A DNA stretch of 64,000 nt from Halichoerus grypus (Eukaryota; Chordata; Mammalia; Carnivora; Phocidae): positions 62,459,850 to 62,523,849 of the forward strand of contig NC_135714.1 in NCBI RefSeq assembly GCF_964656455.1. The letters are read 5' to 3'. Numbering within the stretch: position 1 is the first letter of the stretch; each line of letters opens with the position of its first letter. Made by a program: the position numbers and the translations under genes. The notes under the pieces are model-generated. The model had not been told where the DNA came from, searched no databases, and saw nothing but the letters and a program-made list of their open reading frames with translations. Positions 35,334-48,073 of this stretch are shown in pieces.

Positions 35334-38057
35334 GTAATAACAATGCTACACAATTAATAATTTCACATGCGTGAGTCAAGGTTTCTACTAGTTATAGCAA
35401 AAATGACCTAAATTAAGCTAGTCTCAGATTCTCCATGAAATACCACTGGAATAATTTTTAGAACTTGTGGATCCGAACAACAGCAACAACAACTAATTGC
35501 TAATATGTCTATAGTTTTCTTCTTTGTATTTTTCATTTAATCCTCATGACAGCCGTATGAGCTGTTGTTTTCCCCAACTTACAGATGAGGAAACTAAAGT
35601 CACAGGGAGGTTAAGTAACTTGTCTATGATGAGATAGCTAATAAATGAAGAGCTGAGATTTGTGCCCAGAAAATCTGGCTACAGAGTCTGTGCTCTTGCC
35701 CACCAATTTATGGTGCCTTACTTTACTATACTGAATCTGATACCAGCCCTTCAGAATAATTTGAAACTGTTCCAGTTGTTAAGATTTTCCTTATCTTAGG
35801 TAAAGGAGTTTGTTTTGCCTAAATATTTCTCTCTCAGGGATATGAAATTATATTCAACTACTTTTGCCTATCTGTCATGTAGCTGGGCTACATTTTCATC
35901 AGTTTGCCATAGGTAGAGCATCTCATTAAGGATCTACTTAAATAAGGTGCCAGTGTGGTCATCAGCCAAACAGAAGTCTGAGGAAATCATGGTAGATGCT
36001 ATAAAACTCAGTGTGATGGCTCTTCTGTTCCCATCACTCATCTCTGTCAAGATGTACTTATGTGTCCAGAATACATATAGCTGTAGATGGTCTGAGTAAC
36101 TGAGCTTGAGGGATTGAACAGCTGAAATGTGCAAAGAGAATAAGAAGATAGATAGAGTCTTAAGTTGTGAACAACAAGACAGTGGGATATCAGCCTGGGG
36201 AACCAAGACTACCTAAATATCCGGACCTCAGTGGAGTGTTAGTCATGATTCAAGGAAGGACATGAGATTATTGTTTTAAAACTGATTTTTTTTTTTTAAA
36301 AATTTTGGTCCAAACATGAAAAGACCATGGACTGTGGATAATACAGACATAACCCCGAAGTGGCTCCCAAATGGTGTTCACAGGCCGGCTCTGCTCTTCT
36401 TGATGGCATTCTTACTTCAAGGGTGACTGAAGTTGAGGGATGATTAGAAATTGATCTGAGGTTCATTTGACCTCACTGTTGGGCTAAGAGTATGAATTTT
36501 GTTTTAATTAAAACTGAAACACGTAAAAAACAAAAAACAACGAAAAACTAAAGCATGTGATCTCTGTAGGTATGGGCCAGAGGGCCACATCAGGTCTGAG
36601 GACTGTCTGACTTAGAAGTTCAGTTTTGTTCTTTTTGTTTGTATTACTATAGTTACTCTAATTAGGTGAATTAGAGACAGGGTAGGTACTGGTAAGTGCC
36701 TTTCTCATCTGAGACAGTGAGTTCCTATGGTTCCCTGAGTTTTGTTTGCTTGTCTTCCCCAAAGCAAGTGAGTAGATAGTGGCAGCATTTTTAAATTTTA
36801 TTTATTATGTGAGAAACTTGTTTCATTTTGACTTTTTTTAAAATGGAGTTTTAGAAATTACTTTGAACTTATTTTTGTTCCTTTACCTTCCTGTGATATT
36901 TCAATATGGTCTTGAACCTCCCTGAGATTTTCTCATGCGAGTTAATTTGGTCTTTTCCATTTATGGACATCACTTTCTGACCACTCCTCTTTCAGAATCC
37001 AAGGGGCCCTTCATCCCCACGTATCTAGAATCACAGCTTCCGTATTCTCGCTTGGGAATTCTGAGGCGCAGCTGTCATCTAGCTGCCTACTATGTGACTA
37101 TTACAATGACACATTAGTTAGACATTACTCCAATAGATACTGAAATTTCCACGAGGCCAGGAAGGGTAGTTTTAAAAGAAAGTTTTAGAAGAGAGCCATT
37201 TGGATTAAAGAAGGCAATGTGCCGAAAAAAGTCCTAGATGGTTCAACTTCAAACAATATAAAAAACTAAGAATGTTTTCTTTGGCTTCTGGCCTCAATTT
37301 TTTTTTTTTTTTTTTTTGGTAATTTTTTATTTTGTGGTTCATTAACTTTTATCTTTATGAAAGAGTATTTTATTTGCTTACTCAAGTTGGTGAGGGGAAA
37401 CGTGATAATCCTGAGAAAAACATCTGAAAATTTACCACATGAATTAGCCAGGTGGTTGTTTTACCCAGACCGTGATCTTATCAGGCTTTAAAACCTGAGT
37501 TGGCCCTTCAAGATATGAATGAGATGGATTAAAGAAAATTATTGCCTGGGACCAGATATTGCATGATTTCAGAATCAGAAGTATCTTACCCCAAGTGCAA
37601 TGTAGCTGGAGTGAAGTGCTCAACTCCCAACACAAGTGCAAAACTTCCATGCCTCTTACTGTTCTCTCTTGGAAGCAGACAATTGGTTGGGATCCCTGAC
37701 TCTGGGCTGATTTCAGTTACAATGCAGGGGATATAGTGTAAATCCAGATAGCAGAGACTTCCGAGATTCGGAAATAAGTAGCTCATCTCAATTGCCTCCA
37801 ATGGCCTTGACATGTCTTGAGAAGCCTCCAGAACCAGAAGTGTGAAGTAATCTCACTTGCTCTGATTACTATGACTGCCCACACCTCTGACAGATACCTT
37901 GACTCTGCCACAGTTTGGCACTTTGCTGGAGCATCAAGAGTTCCTTCAAAAGCATAGAATTATCACTTAGGTTGTGCACAACTGTATCGAGTCCACTGGG
38001 TGGTCCTCTCTTTTCCTGCTAAATGACTTCTCCTCCTCCTTCCCTTCAACTCCTCAG
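35334..38057 (+). other. FRAS1: FRAS1 intron, 2,724 bp
   Basis: A phase 0 intron between CSPG repeats 1 and 2. An antisense MIR occupies about 35480-35735, and a T-run of about 20 bases lies near 37298-37318. I recognise nothing in 35740-37290 or 37330-38020. The final 50 bases are strongly pyrimidine-rich and form the acceptor. Confidence 0.8.
35480..35735 (-). repeat. MIR, antisense
   Basis: Contains CATTTAATCCTCATGACAGC, ACAGATGAGGAAACTAAAGT and GAGGTTAAGTAACTTGTCTA. Starts about 145 bp after the exon ending at 35333. Confidence 0.87.
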
Positions 38058-38384
38058 GCCCCCTATGTGCTGAGAAATGAGGCCCTCCGTATTAGCAGAG
38101 GAGAGAGAGGAACCATCACTACCCAGCTGCTCGACATCCGAGATGACGACAACCCACAGGATGTCGTGGTCCAAGTGCTTGGTCCTCCACTTCATGGCCA
38201 ATTGCTTCAAACACTTCAGTCCCCGGCAACCCCAATCTATCAATTCCGGCTGGACGAACTCTCCAGGGGCCTTCTCCACTATGCTCATGATGGCTCAGAG
38301 AGCGTATCTGATGTTGCAGTCTTACAGGCCAGTGATGGACATTCCTTTCGAAGTATACTGTTCCATGTGAAGATGGTGCCCAAG
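38058..38384 (+). CDS. FRAS1: FRAS1 exon: complete CSPG repeat 2
   Basis: A 327 bp exon (109 codons) with phase 0 at both ends that encodes one whole CSPG repeat. The acceptor follows TTCTCCTCCTCCTTCCCTTCAACTCCTCAG and the donor is GTAGGT. Landmarks in order: APYVLRNEALRISRGERG (start of repeat), LLDIRDDDNPQDVVVQV (acidic segment), GPPLHGQLLQ (glycine turn) and GLLHYAHDGSESVSDV, the most diagnostic CSPG motif, with Tyr, His and Asp-Gly-Ser. It ends in SILFHVKMVPK. Skipping this exon would remove exactly one repeat and keep the frame. It is followed by the longest complete intron of the window, 9,388 bp. Confidence 0.96.
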
Positions 38385-41300
38385 GTAGGTGTCATTCCTA
38401 GAGCTGCAATTTCCTTGCAGCTAGATATGAAGTTTTGTTGATGATATTATTTTGCAATATTCATAAAGTTAAGATATGGATTGGTATTTATTCAAACACT
38501 TATTAAGCATCTGTTACGGAGATAATTAGGATGTTCAAAGATTCATAGAACACAATGCCTTGTTGTCCACTGATGCTTTTGTCACCTGCCTGAGCATGAT
38601 CACAAGAATCAAGTGCACCCCTGTTTTTGTCTGCCCTTCTGCAACAGCTCATGCAATGTGAAGCTCATAGTCGGGTTAGGAGGATGAGGAAACTTTCTCT
38701 TTTAGTAATCACAGGAACTCTCATCAGCCTGAGTCATTCCTGTGCCACCTCCATATGTTTTTGTCTTGTCCACGAGTACCTTTTCTATTATTTACTTAAT
38801 ATTTTTCTTTGTATCACCTTTTTTATTGTGGTCTCATCCTAATAAATGATGTATATGAAATCATGGGCTTAATGTAGAATTATACTTCTACAATATTAAA
38901 ATTAATACTAATACATAACCATTTTTTAAAATATTCATCCACATTGTACATAGAATGTTCTTGGATACTATTAATGGGATGACTATCACGCTTTGGGAAA
39001 TACTGGGCTAACCCATGCTAGATCCAAGAGACCTATTGAAAAACATTTTCAGAACCATTTATTACTTGATGATATTTCACTAGAAGCTCTTTTCTCTGTT
39101 ATAGCAAGAATGACTCTTTCCCATGGTGATAGATTGGGAGACTTATCATTTTTATTGAACTTTTCATTCCAAGTATCAGTAGCCACTGAAGTGTCATTAA
39201 CGATTAGCTAGAGAGATTGATTTGCTGAGGACAGTTTAGAAATGACTTGTCACTTTCTCACTGAAGATCACTCAAAATTTGCGATGGATCCTTGTGAAGG
39301 TGAACAGCTGAATGTAACATAGTCTGCTGGCTAGTTTCTCGGGCTGTTGTCTCATGATTTGCAGCTAATGAAAACAGTGATGGTGGCATGAGATAGATGG
39401 GAGTAAGTGAAGGCTGATTATGAGATAGTTGGCAGATAGCCACTTTGTAGCTAATCCTACTTATCACCCTCTTGCAATGGCCCTGGGAGATGAGGTTTAG
39501 TTCTGAAGAGATGAAGTCTAGACAGACACAGAAAGTTTCTTTTCTTCCTGCTTGGTTTCTTTCCAAAGATTGTTACAGGATTTCAGCGCAGCACTAGCAG
39601 CTGCCTTTCGTATAGTGGTTTCAATCTCCACATTTGGAGCTCGGTTCAGTATATGGCACTCTCATTTTGTATGCTATGGTCTAAGGTTGAAGAGTATTTC
39701 TAGGATTTTCACTCCTTTGACTACCAAAACAAAACAAGGAAAAATGAAAGTTTAATTTATAAATAAGACATAAGCACAGAACTTGAGACTCCTTGTAGTG
39801 CTTATAACTTGGGATTCATGTTGGTATTTACAGTGTCTGTCCCTCCTGCTTCCTCCTGCCATCACTCCATCTCCTATATTGTTGTGCTTACATGTCCGTC
39901 AGGTGAACTAACGGCTTCTAAGCCAGTGAATGGGATAACGAAACCAGCATCCATCAGGATGTACTAATAAATTTGAACACTGTAATACTGATATTTTACA
40001 AATGCGTACTATATTTCCTTTCAGGAATTCAAAGTACTTGTTCTTTATATCTATTCTACTGATCTTTACAATATCTTAATGAAGAAGGGTAGAAGAGAGG
40101 CCATATGACCTTATTTCTTCTAAAAGAAGTCCTATGGGTGGGAGGTGTTTTTGTTTTTTGTTTTTTATCTTTTTTGGGCACTAATGCTTGATGTAAATTA
40201 TTTCATTTGATGTTCATGATCATTCTAGGATGTTTGTACAATTATTACCTCTAATTTTCCAAAAAGGAAACTGAAGAAAAAGTTTAAAAGCATTTTAAGA
40301 AGTTTAAAAATGTTTGTTTGTGATAAAGGTATTTCATGCTGGAGCTGTGATTTCGACTCAAGTGTGTTCTGGCTCATCACACTTAACCCACATGGCTTTT
40401 TTCATTCTAACCCATATTTTTCAATGTATTGGTCATATATATTCTGATCCCCCTAATGGACAGAATCGAGACAGCAATTCAGTCATTTTCTCAATGTCCT
40501 ATCCAAGCAGGCTGGGCCCTAAGCCTCCTGGAATCTTCCCTCTGGACTGACCACATCTTGTTACAGGTGAAGCTATTTATAATCATAAGTCTACTGGAGC
40601 CCAAGAAGAAAAAAATTGCCTCAGCTGTTAATGGCTTCCAGTACATGTATAGTCAGACATGATTGATTTCATTCTGATAGCCACTTCTGAAGATGGGCAT
40701 CCAAGTCCCTACCCTGAGGCTGCCTGTGTATTAAATTTGGAGTCAAGCCAATTACTGGCTGATGTCTACCTGGTGGTTTAAATGGAGTGGCAAAGGGGAT
40801 TAGGTCTGACTCCTGGGGAATGGATGTACAAATTAATCCCAGTGTTGTTCAGTAGAAAACTTAACCTGCTGACACAGATGGAAGGAGAGGGAGAGGTAGA
40901 AAAAGAAAACTTTGTGTGAGCAGCAGCTATTTTAGTCTTCCTCTCTTAAGGCACATCGTAGGACCTTAGCACATTTTTGCTGGATGGGTAGATACTTGGA
41001 GGGATGCAACAGCTTGAGTGAGGCTGATTCCCATGTTCCTACCTTTGAGTCCATCTCTTACGTCAGATGAGAAGCCTTCAGGCCACCTCTGCTAATGTTG
41101 GGGTGGCCTATCTGGGATGAAGGGTAGGGGCTGTCAGTTCCACTCTCATTTTTCAAGTTCTGCGTCACTTCCTCCAAACTTTCATCCTTGGCCTGGCACT
41201 GAGGAAATTTGCTGCCCTCCAGGCTTACGCTGAGTCGCTGAGGAGAAAATAGATTCAGGACTGATGTTGAAACATGCTCTGTTGGGGGAGGAGGCAAAAG

Positions 41301-41504
41301 AAATCAAAAAGATTAAAAGGTAATAAAGAATGCTCTGCTGAACAGGCTTTCATTAATTGGGCAGATTACCAAACCCGAGCCTGCTAGAGATATGATTTTA
41401 AAGCAATTTGGTGTCTAATAAGGGCTAAAATGTGGGCAAGGAAAAGTCATGCTTATTGGTGGGTTTCTTTCCACTACCAGGCTTTCAAGAAATTACCTTC
41501 TTTT

Positions 41505-41695
41505 TCTTTTTTTTTTTTTAATTTTTTCTTTTCTTTTTTTTTATTATGTTATGTTACTCACCATACAGTACATCATTAGTTTTTGATGTAGTGTTCCATG
41601 ATTCATTGTTTGGGTATAACACCCACTGCTCCATGCAATACGTGCCCTCCTTAATACCCATCACCAGGCTAACCCATTCCCCACCCCCCTCCTCT
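41505..41695 (-). mobile_element. Carnivore L1 3' end, antisense
   Basis: After a long T-rich tract it shows GTTCCATGATTCATTGTTTG and ACCCATCACCAGGCTAACCC, the antisense L1 3' UTR. No clean target-site duplication was found, so the ends are approximate. Confidence 0.85.
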
Positions 41696-42115
41696 CTTTT
41701 TCATTAATTAAGGCATCTCTGGAAATCATGCCTCTTTTTCCACTTTGGCAATAAATCTGATGATCTTTGTGACCTCGTTTGTTGTTGTTTGAGTAGTTAC
41801 TTTCTGCCACTGGGTAATGCTTTGATATGAAAAGCCCCCAAGTATCATGCTATGAACTGGATGGAAAATTCTGTTGCTAAGAGTCCTCTCTGGCTGTTTG
41901 AACTTGGTAAGGCCCATGTGCAACTAAAGGCCCTATTTTGTTTTCCCTCAATTTTCTTAAAACTTGTCCTCCCAGTGGTGGTCTGGCAGGGATACCGTTT
42001 GATAATAAGGGTGCTTGTGACAATTAGAAGTATGGCACAAAAATGTTAATTTTTTGAATAAGAGTCTATCTCATAAATAAATAAATCCTTACCACATGTC
42101 AGGGTTTCACCTTTT

Positions 42116-42309
42116 TTTTTTTTTTTAAAGACTTTTATCTATTTATTTGAGAGAGAGAGAGAGAGAGCGAGCACAAGCAGGATGAGGGTCAGAGGGAGAA
42201 GCAGACTCCCTGCTGAGCAGGGAGCCGGACATGGGACTCGATCCCGGGACTCTGGTATCATGACCCAAGCTAAAGGCAGACACCTAACCACCGAGCCACC
42301 CAGACACTC
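42116..42309 (-). mobile_element. Can-SINE, antisense
   Basis: An antisense SINE with T-run, ATCTATTTATTTGAGAGAG and GAGCCACCCAGACACTC at its 5' end. A perfect 16 bp target-site duplication CAGGGTTTCACCTTTT lies at 42100-42115 and 42310-42325. Confidence 0.93.
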
Positions 42310-43548
42310 CAGGGTTTCACCTTTTATGGACTTACTTAGCTTGTTCAATTTGGCATCTTATAAGATGTATTGCTCAGAGTATACGTTCAAAAAATGTTTG
42401 TTGATTACAAAATTTTGTTTGTTTATAAAGTAGTTGAAATCTACATGGAGAGAAGGTTCTGTATTCTTGACCTGAAGGAACAGAGCTTCTGAGGAGCGTA
42501 CACACACTGTCCAAACACACAAAACAGTCCAATTATCTTTCCATCCTTTATCCTGGTAAATAGAATCTAAGTTTCACCTTCTATGTCCACCCTACATGAT
42601 CCTTCCTTAAAATCCACAGTGTCCTTTAAGGTTGCATTTTAAAAGCTATGGTATAAATGAGCCTTTGCAAATTAAGACTTTTTTTTAACAGAATAAAATA
42701 TTAGGATTGCTATTACATCCAATTATAGTCATTTTCTATTTGATTAAGTTTTAAAATTTTTTAGCTTTAGTAGTTTGGCCCAGGGTTAGGGTACACTGTC
42801 ATTTGAAATGATCATTTATGCCCCAACATTTATTTTAGGGGAGGGAGTTTTCATTTTATTTGTGAGATTTTTCCTTCTAATGATAGAAGCTACTTCTGGT
42901 TTACAGCATTAATATTTTTATTTGTAATACAATATATAATGGCTAAACTTTATTGCCAACATTTCTGTATGCCCATTGTTCTATGAGATGAATTAGAAGA
43001 ACTATTTAATTTAAAGCACTCTTTTGATTATGCCCCCATAATCCCTTTTTGGGATTTCATTGCTTTCTAATGTGGTACCCCGAAGGATATATAAAACATT
43101 ACTAGGCAGGAGATTATTCAACTCATGTTATGGCTAATTTCTTGAGCTTACAGGGATATATGCACCATTGTGCAGAAGAAAAAAAAACTACAAGGAGATA
43201 AAGAAATTGCAAAATGTCAAAATCATTGGGGAAATGAGGTTAAAATTTGTTTGGCTCTTCTGGACACTTTAACTGTAGAAAAGATGGTGTATAGCCTTCT
43301 ATTCATCTCTTCTTGTACCTTCCCTGGACTCTCTCCCAGAAGAAAGCAACTGATAAAACCATCTTCATCATAATGAGTGGGAAGAATTATACTTCTTTCC
43401 CTTAGACAGTTGTCTGTTTCTTCTTAAGTATTATAAACAAATAATTCAGAAACAGAGGCATGTATAGTATCTGGTTATAAATATAAATATTCTAAAAGAC
43501 CTGTCTGTGGGATTTCAGGAGAACCACTCTAGACCCAACACTATTTCT

Positions 43549-43759
43549 TTTTTTTTTTTTTAATTTTTTATTGTTATGTTAATCCGCGTACATTACATCA
43601 TTAGTTTTAGATGTAGTGTTCCATGATTCATTGTTTGTGCATAACACCCAGTGCTCCATGCAGAACGTGCCCTCTTTAATACCCATCACCAGGCTAACCC
43701 CTCCTCCCACCCCCCTTCCCTCTAGAACCCTCAGTTTGTTTTTCAGAGTCCATCATCTT
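43549..43759 (-). mobile_element. Carnivore L1 3' end, antisense
   Basis: About 210 bp of antisense L1 3' UTR, close in sequence to the reverse of the copy at 24532-24960. Target-site duplication ACCCAACACTATTTCT / ACCCAACACTGTTTCT (one mismatch) lies at 43533-43548 and 43760-43775. Confidence 0.92.
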
Positions 43760-44002
43760 ACCCAACACTGTTTCTATCCTGAGCTGTGCTTCTCCTACTT
43801 CAGCATGCCTCCACATCCCCTGGGGATCCTGTTTAAATACAAGAGGAAATGCATCAAACTACAAAGCTGCACAGCAAAGTAAACAGTCAACAAAATGAAA
43901 AGGCAGCCTACCGAATGGGAGAAAATATTTGAAACCATATATCTGATAAAGGATTAATATCTAAAATATATAAGGAACTCAAACAACTCAGTAGCAAAGT
44001 AA

Positions 44003-44024
44003 TCATCATCATCATCATCATCAT
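44003..44024. repeat. Short CAT microsatellite inside an L1
   Basis: Seven ATC/CAT units within the old L1 at 43861-45245; the flanking L1 sequence continues on both sides. Confidence 0.9.
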
Positions 44025-44488
44025 CCAGTTAAGACTTGGCCTAAGGATCTGCACAGACCTTTGTCAAAAGAAGACATACAATGGCCAATAGGTACATGAA
44101 AAGGTGCTCAACATCATTCATCATCAGGAAAATGCAAATCAAAATGACAATGAGATATTACCTCATACCTGTTAGAATGGCTATTATCAAAAAGACAAAG
44201 GATAACAAATGTTGGTGAGGGTACTGGGAAAAGGGAACCTGTATACACTCTTGGTGGGATTGTAAATTGGTGCAGCCATTATGGAAAACAGTATGGAGGT
44301 TCCTCAGAAGATTAAAAACAGAACTATCATATGATCCAGGAATTTCACTTCTGGGTAGATATCTAAAGGAAATGAAATCTGTGTCTCAAAGAGATATATG
44401 TACTCACATGTTTATTGCAGCATTATTCACAATAGCCAAGGTATGGAAACATCCTAGCTGTCTCTTCATGGATAAATGGATAAAGAAA

Positions 44489-44695
44489 GGGGCACCTGGG
44501 TGGCTCAGTCGGTTGAGTGACCAACTCTTGATTTCAGCTCAGGTCATGATCTCTGAGTCCTGGGATCAAGACCCACACTGGGCTCCACACTCAGCGGGGA
44601 GTCTGCTTCAGGATTCTCTCTCTCCCTCTCCCTCCCTCTGCCCCTCTCCCCACTCGCTTGCTCTCTCAAATAAATAAATCAATCTTTTTTAAAAA
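44489..44695 (+). mobile_element. Can-SINE nested in an old L1, sense
   Basis: A sense SINE (GGGGCACCTGGGTGGCTCAG ... AAATAAATAAATCAATCTTTT) inserted in the L1 at 43861-45245. A 13 bp duplication of the host, ATGGATAAAGAAA versus ATGGCTAAAGAAA (one mismatch), lies at 44476-44488 and 44696-44708. Confidence 0.92.
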
Positions 44696-45607
44696 ATGGC
44701 TAAAGAAAATCTGTTCTACATATATAATGGAATATTATTCAGCCTTAAAAAAGGAAATCCTGCCATTTGTGACAGCATGGGTGAGCTTGAAGAACATTAT
44801 GCTAAGTAAAATAAGCCAGACACAAAAAGACAAATTCTGCATGATCTTATTTATATTTGGAATCTAAAACAGTCCAGCTCATAAAAGCAGAGCAGAATGG
44901 TGGTTGCCAGGGACTGAGGTAGGAGAAATGGGGAGATGTTAGTCAAAGGTAGCCAAAGGGTATAGTGGTTCAGTTACCAGGGATGAATAAGTTCTGAAGA
45001 TACAACATATAGCATCGTGGCTATACTTAATACTGTATTATATACCTGAAATTTGCTGAGTGGGTTGACCTTAAGTGTTTTTACCACATGCACACACAAA
45101 AGTGTAGTTATGTGAGGTGATAGATTTCCTAATTAGCTTGAATTTCACAACGTATACGTATATCAGAACATCACGTTGTGCACCTTAACTATCTACAACC
45201 TTTATTTGTCAAATATACTTCAGTAAAGCTGGTGAAAAAAAATAAAATGCAGATTCTAAATCAGAATCTGGGGTGGGGCCTGAGATTCTGAACTTGTAAT
45301 AAGCTTCCAGATGTTGCCTTTGTCCTAACACTGACATATAAGGGGTACTGTCTCCTAAAGATTTACACTCACACAGGAATTAGAGAATTGTATTGGTAAA
45401 GTGTAGCCAAGATAGAAATGTAGTGAGAGAGACATCTGGGGACATGCATTCAGGTCCCAGTACTTACTTGCTTGGAATATGTAAAAACACATTGCTTCGT
45501 CAGTCCCAGAATGTGGTTGTTGGTGTATGACGGATTTCTGTAACCATGATCAAACTTGACGAGGCTGCTTCTATTAGAGAGATTTCTAGCAATTAAGACA
45601 CTGGGTC

Positions 45608-45810
45608 GGGGTGCCTGGGTGGCTCAGTCATTAAGCGTCTGCCTTCGGCTCAGGTCATGATCCCGGGGTCCTGGGATTGAGCCCCGCATCGGGCTCCCTG
45701 CTCCGTGGGAAGCCTGCGCTCCCTCTCCTGCTCCCCCTGCTTGTGTTCCCTCTCTCGCTGTGTGTGTCTCTCTGTCAAATAAATAAATAAAATCTTTAAA
45801 AAAAAAAAAA
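45608..45810 (+). mobile_element. Can-SINE, sense
   Basis: A near-consensus sense SINE with an AAATAAATAAATAAAATC tail and A-run, flanked by a perfect 13 bp duplication AAGACACTGGGTC at 45595-45607 and 45811-45823. Confidence 0.94.
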
Positions 45811-46559
45811 AAGACACTGGGTCTAAGTGTACTATGTTTTATGAAACTCTTGCTGAAGTTAATAGGGATTTTCCCCCCAGAATTCTGGGGGGGGGGAATG
45901 GAGGAAAATTCTTGGCACATTTGGATGTTTTTGTAACTAATATGCTATATCAGTTGTGAAAGGAGAAAATTCTTGGGAGTTTGCTGCTGAGCACTGATCA
46001 CCATAGAAGGTGACTTTGCTGCCGTTCGCCTGGGCACTATTTGACTCGGCTCCCCGGTAATTGTGGTGAGAATAGCTATGACCACCTCTTGTCGGGGGCA
46101 AATGCTCTCATGTCAAGTGACTGTGAAGGCATATTTGTTGCCTTCTGCTCTGAATATGCCCCTCCTGGGAGTGGTGTTTGCTCTGTTCTGTTTATTGGCA
46201 TATTTGAAAGTAATAACGATAATTTATAAAAACATCCCCTTTGAAATGCCCCATTTTAAGATACCAGATTTATTCATTTTTAAAGTATGAAAACAAACTG
46301 AAAGCTGAAGACAGGCAGGCTCACTAATCTCCTTCCGTGGAAAGTGTCAGTTATGAGGCTTTGGAAGAGGTGCACACCTTGCAAATCAGTAATGGCAACA
46401 CTTTTTTAATGACATTAGCTTTAGCAATTAAAATGGTTGCCTTCTCAGGAGTGCTAAAGAGGTGATTTCTTCCAGTCAGCTATTCCCAACAGTTGTTTCT
46501 AAGGCTTCACTTTCAATCAGTCATCAAGGCCTGTCAGTTTGGCCTCTAGTGTTTCTGGA

Positions 46560-47265
46560 AACTGTTTCTAACTCTCCATTCCTGCTGTGATGACTTTTTC
46601 ATCTTCTCTCACCTGAGCCATTACAAGAATTTGTAAAATGGTTTCTACAGCCCCAGACACATGTTGGTTCTAGCCCCTTCCATCTCTTGCTGATGGAGGC
46701 TTTATAAACCCCAGACCTGCTCATCCCCTTTCCTTCCATGAAGACACATGTTGAGTTTACCGGACCTACAAGATAAATGGAGACTTTTAGTACAGCATTT
46801 ACCTTCTACCCGCCAACCTTAAGAGTGTCCCTTTCTTTTCACCCCCTCTTCTGGCTCCATAAACTCTTCTTGCCCAGACACCTGGGTATTTTATGAAGCA
46901 CACAGTGCATTGCCTCATGTCTTTGCCTCAGTTGGGTCCTCTGCACAGAATCCGTTTCACCACTTGTCTCTTAGAAGGGCCATGTTTTGGTCATTCAAGA
47001 GTTAAATGATATTTCCATAGGAAAGCATTCCTGAGCATTCCTCCCTCAAAGAGGAAACCTCCTTTTTCCTTTATTCTCCCACTGCACCCTGCTCAAGCTT
47101 CTTACAGAGCATCATTTGTGATGCATCCTGATTATTTGTCTATGGGGGGACCACTAGACTGTAAGTTCTGAAACTGACATCTTGTTTAGGCATTCTTATA
47201 TATCTCAGGCCTCTGGCAAAAGAGCTGACCTATAATAGGTGCTTAATGTGTAGTGCTTGAATGTG
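46560..47265 (+). repeat. L2-like, sense
   Basis: AGACTGTAAGTTCTGAAACT and TATAATAGGTGCTTAATGTG form a sense L2 end; the upstream ~500 bp, with GCACACAGTGCATTGCCTCA, may belong to it. Confidence 0.5.
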
Positions 47266-47564
47266 GGAGGATGGGGAGGATGGAAGGACAGTGAGATGGA
47301 CAAATGAAAGAAAGAAATGGAGACACTTGTCTTCCTGAATGAAATAAGTTATTTGCTTATGATAAAGTAAAGGGAAAAGTAGGATATGTACATATATACA
47401 TACACATGCATATATCTACATACAATAGACATACATAGTTCATAGAGAGACTCCAGAGCTCTTATTAGATGATGGCTGGCAGCAATAGTATCTGATAACT
47501 TATGTTTTTAAGGGCTGATATATATTCTGTTCAAGTCTTAAACAGAACATAATCCATATATGTA

Positions 47565-47724
47565 TGTCCACCCTCAACTCCAAATCACAGGATTCTCACA
47601 GCCTAAACCACTGAAGATTAGCTCAGAATTCAAAATTACAGAACAGATGAGGAAACAATCCATAGTATGATAAGAAAAATGAACAAAATGATTAAAATTC
47701 CAAGGATTTCAAAGGAGTAATCAT
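47565..47724 (+). repeat. Local direct repeat, upstream copy
   Basis: About 160 bp from TGTCCACCCTCAACT to CAAAGGAGTAATCATA, about 95% identical to 49169-49328 apart from small indels. It ends about 48 bp before the FRAS1 exon at 47773, so it may include or adjoin the branch-point region. Confidence 0.9.
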
Positions 47725-47772
47725 ATATATATTTTGGCTTGGGCTTAATAGTGTACTCTTTCCTTATTCTAG

Positions 47773-47926
47773 AATGATGCAGGTCTTCGGCTTGTGGCTA
47801 ATTCAATGGTGTGGGTTCCAGAAGGTGGGATGCTGCAAATTACCAACAGAATCCTACAGGCTGAAGCTCCAGGTGCCAGTGCCTCAGAAATCATCTACAA
47901 AATTACCCAGGACCACCCACAATTTG
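47773..47926 (+). CDS. FRAS1: FRAS1 exon: CSPG repeat 3, N-terminal part
   Basis: A 154 bp exon that starts at phase 0 and ends at phase 1. The acceptor is TTTCCTTATTCTAG and the donor GTAACT is followed by a T-run. It encodes NDAGLRLVANSMVWVPEGG, then LQITNRILQAEAPGASASEI and IYKITQDHPQFG, the first half of a CSPG repeat. The exon is bracketed by two copies of a ~160 bp direct repeat (47565-47724 and 49169-49328); the upstream copy ends about 48 bp before the exon. A sense Can-SINE starts 147 bp after the donor. Confidence 0.94.
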
Positions 47927-48073
47927 GTAACTTTTTTTTTCCCTTTGTCATGATCTCATCATTGTATCCAGCAGTCTTGGACTTGCTTTGGTATGATGCC
48001 ATGCAACAAGGTTGTGATTCCAATACAACTGACTTTCTAATACCTCACACATCTCATTTAAACACAGAATAGT

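Larger units (their letters stand above)
43861..45245 (+). mobile_element. Old L1 (L1MA/B-like), sense, ORF2 end and 3' UTR
   Basis: Sense L1 with ATGCAAATCAAAATGACAAT, TGGGATTGTAAATTGGTGCA and TGGAATATTATTCAGCCTTA from the ORF2 end, then 3' UTR and an A-rich end near 45240. It is interrupted by the SINE at 44489-44695 and by a short CAT run near 44003. It seems to have inserted in a MER5-like element. Confidence 0.87.
43785..45310 (+). mobile_element. MER5-like hAT element split by an old L1
   Basis: CCACATCCCCTGGGGATCCT before the L1 (43800-43850) and AATCAGAATCTGGGGTGGGG after it (from about 45247) together resemble the order of a MER5A element. The L1 at 43861-45245 lies between the halves. 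Confidence 0.55.
38385..47772 (+). other. FRAS1: FRAS1 intron, 9,388 bp
   Basis: The longest complete intron here, phase 0. From 38400 to 41500 I see no clear repeat. Then follow antisense L1 3' ends (about 41505-41695 and 43549-43759), an antisense Can-SINE (42116-42309), an old sense L1 (43861-45245) with a Can-SINE inside it, another sense Can-SINE (45608-45810), an L2-like stretch (46560-47265), and finally the upstream copy of a local direct repeat (47565-47724). The part 45830-46550 is unique. Confidence 0.8.

Noticed and set aside
43861..45245. Active L1 with coding capacity
   Set aside because: Only the ORF2 end and 3' UTR remain, frames are broken, and a SINE and a microsatellite interrupt it.
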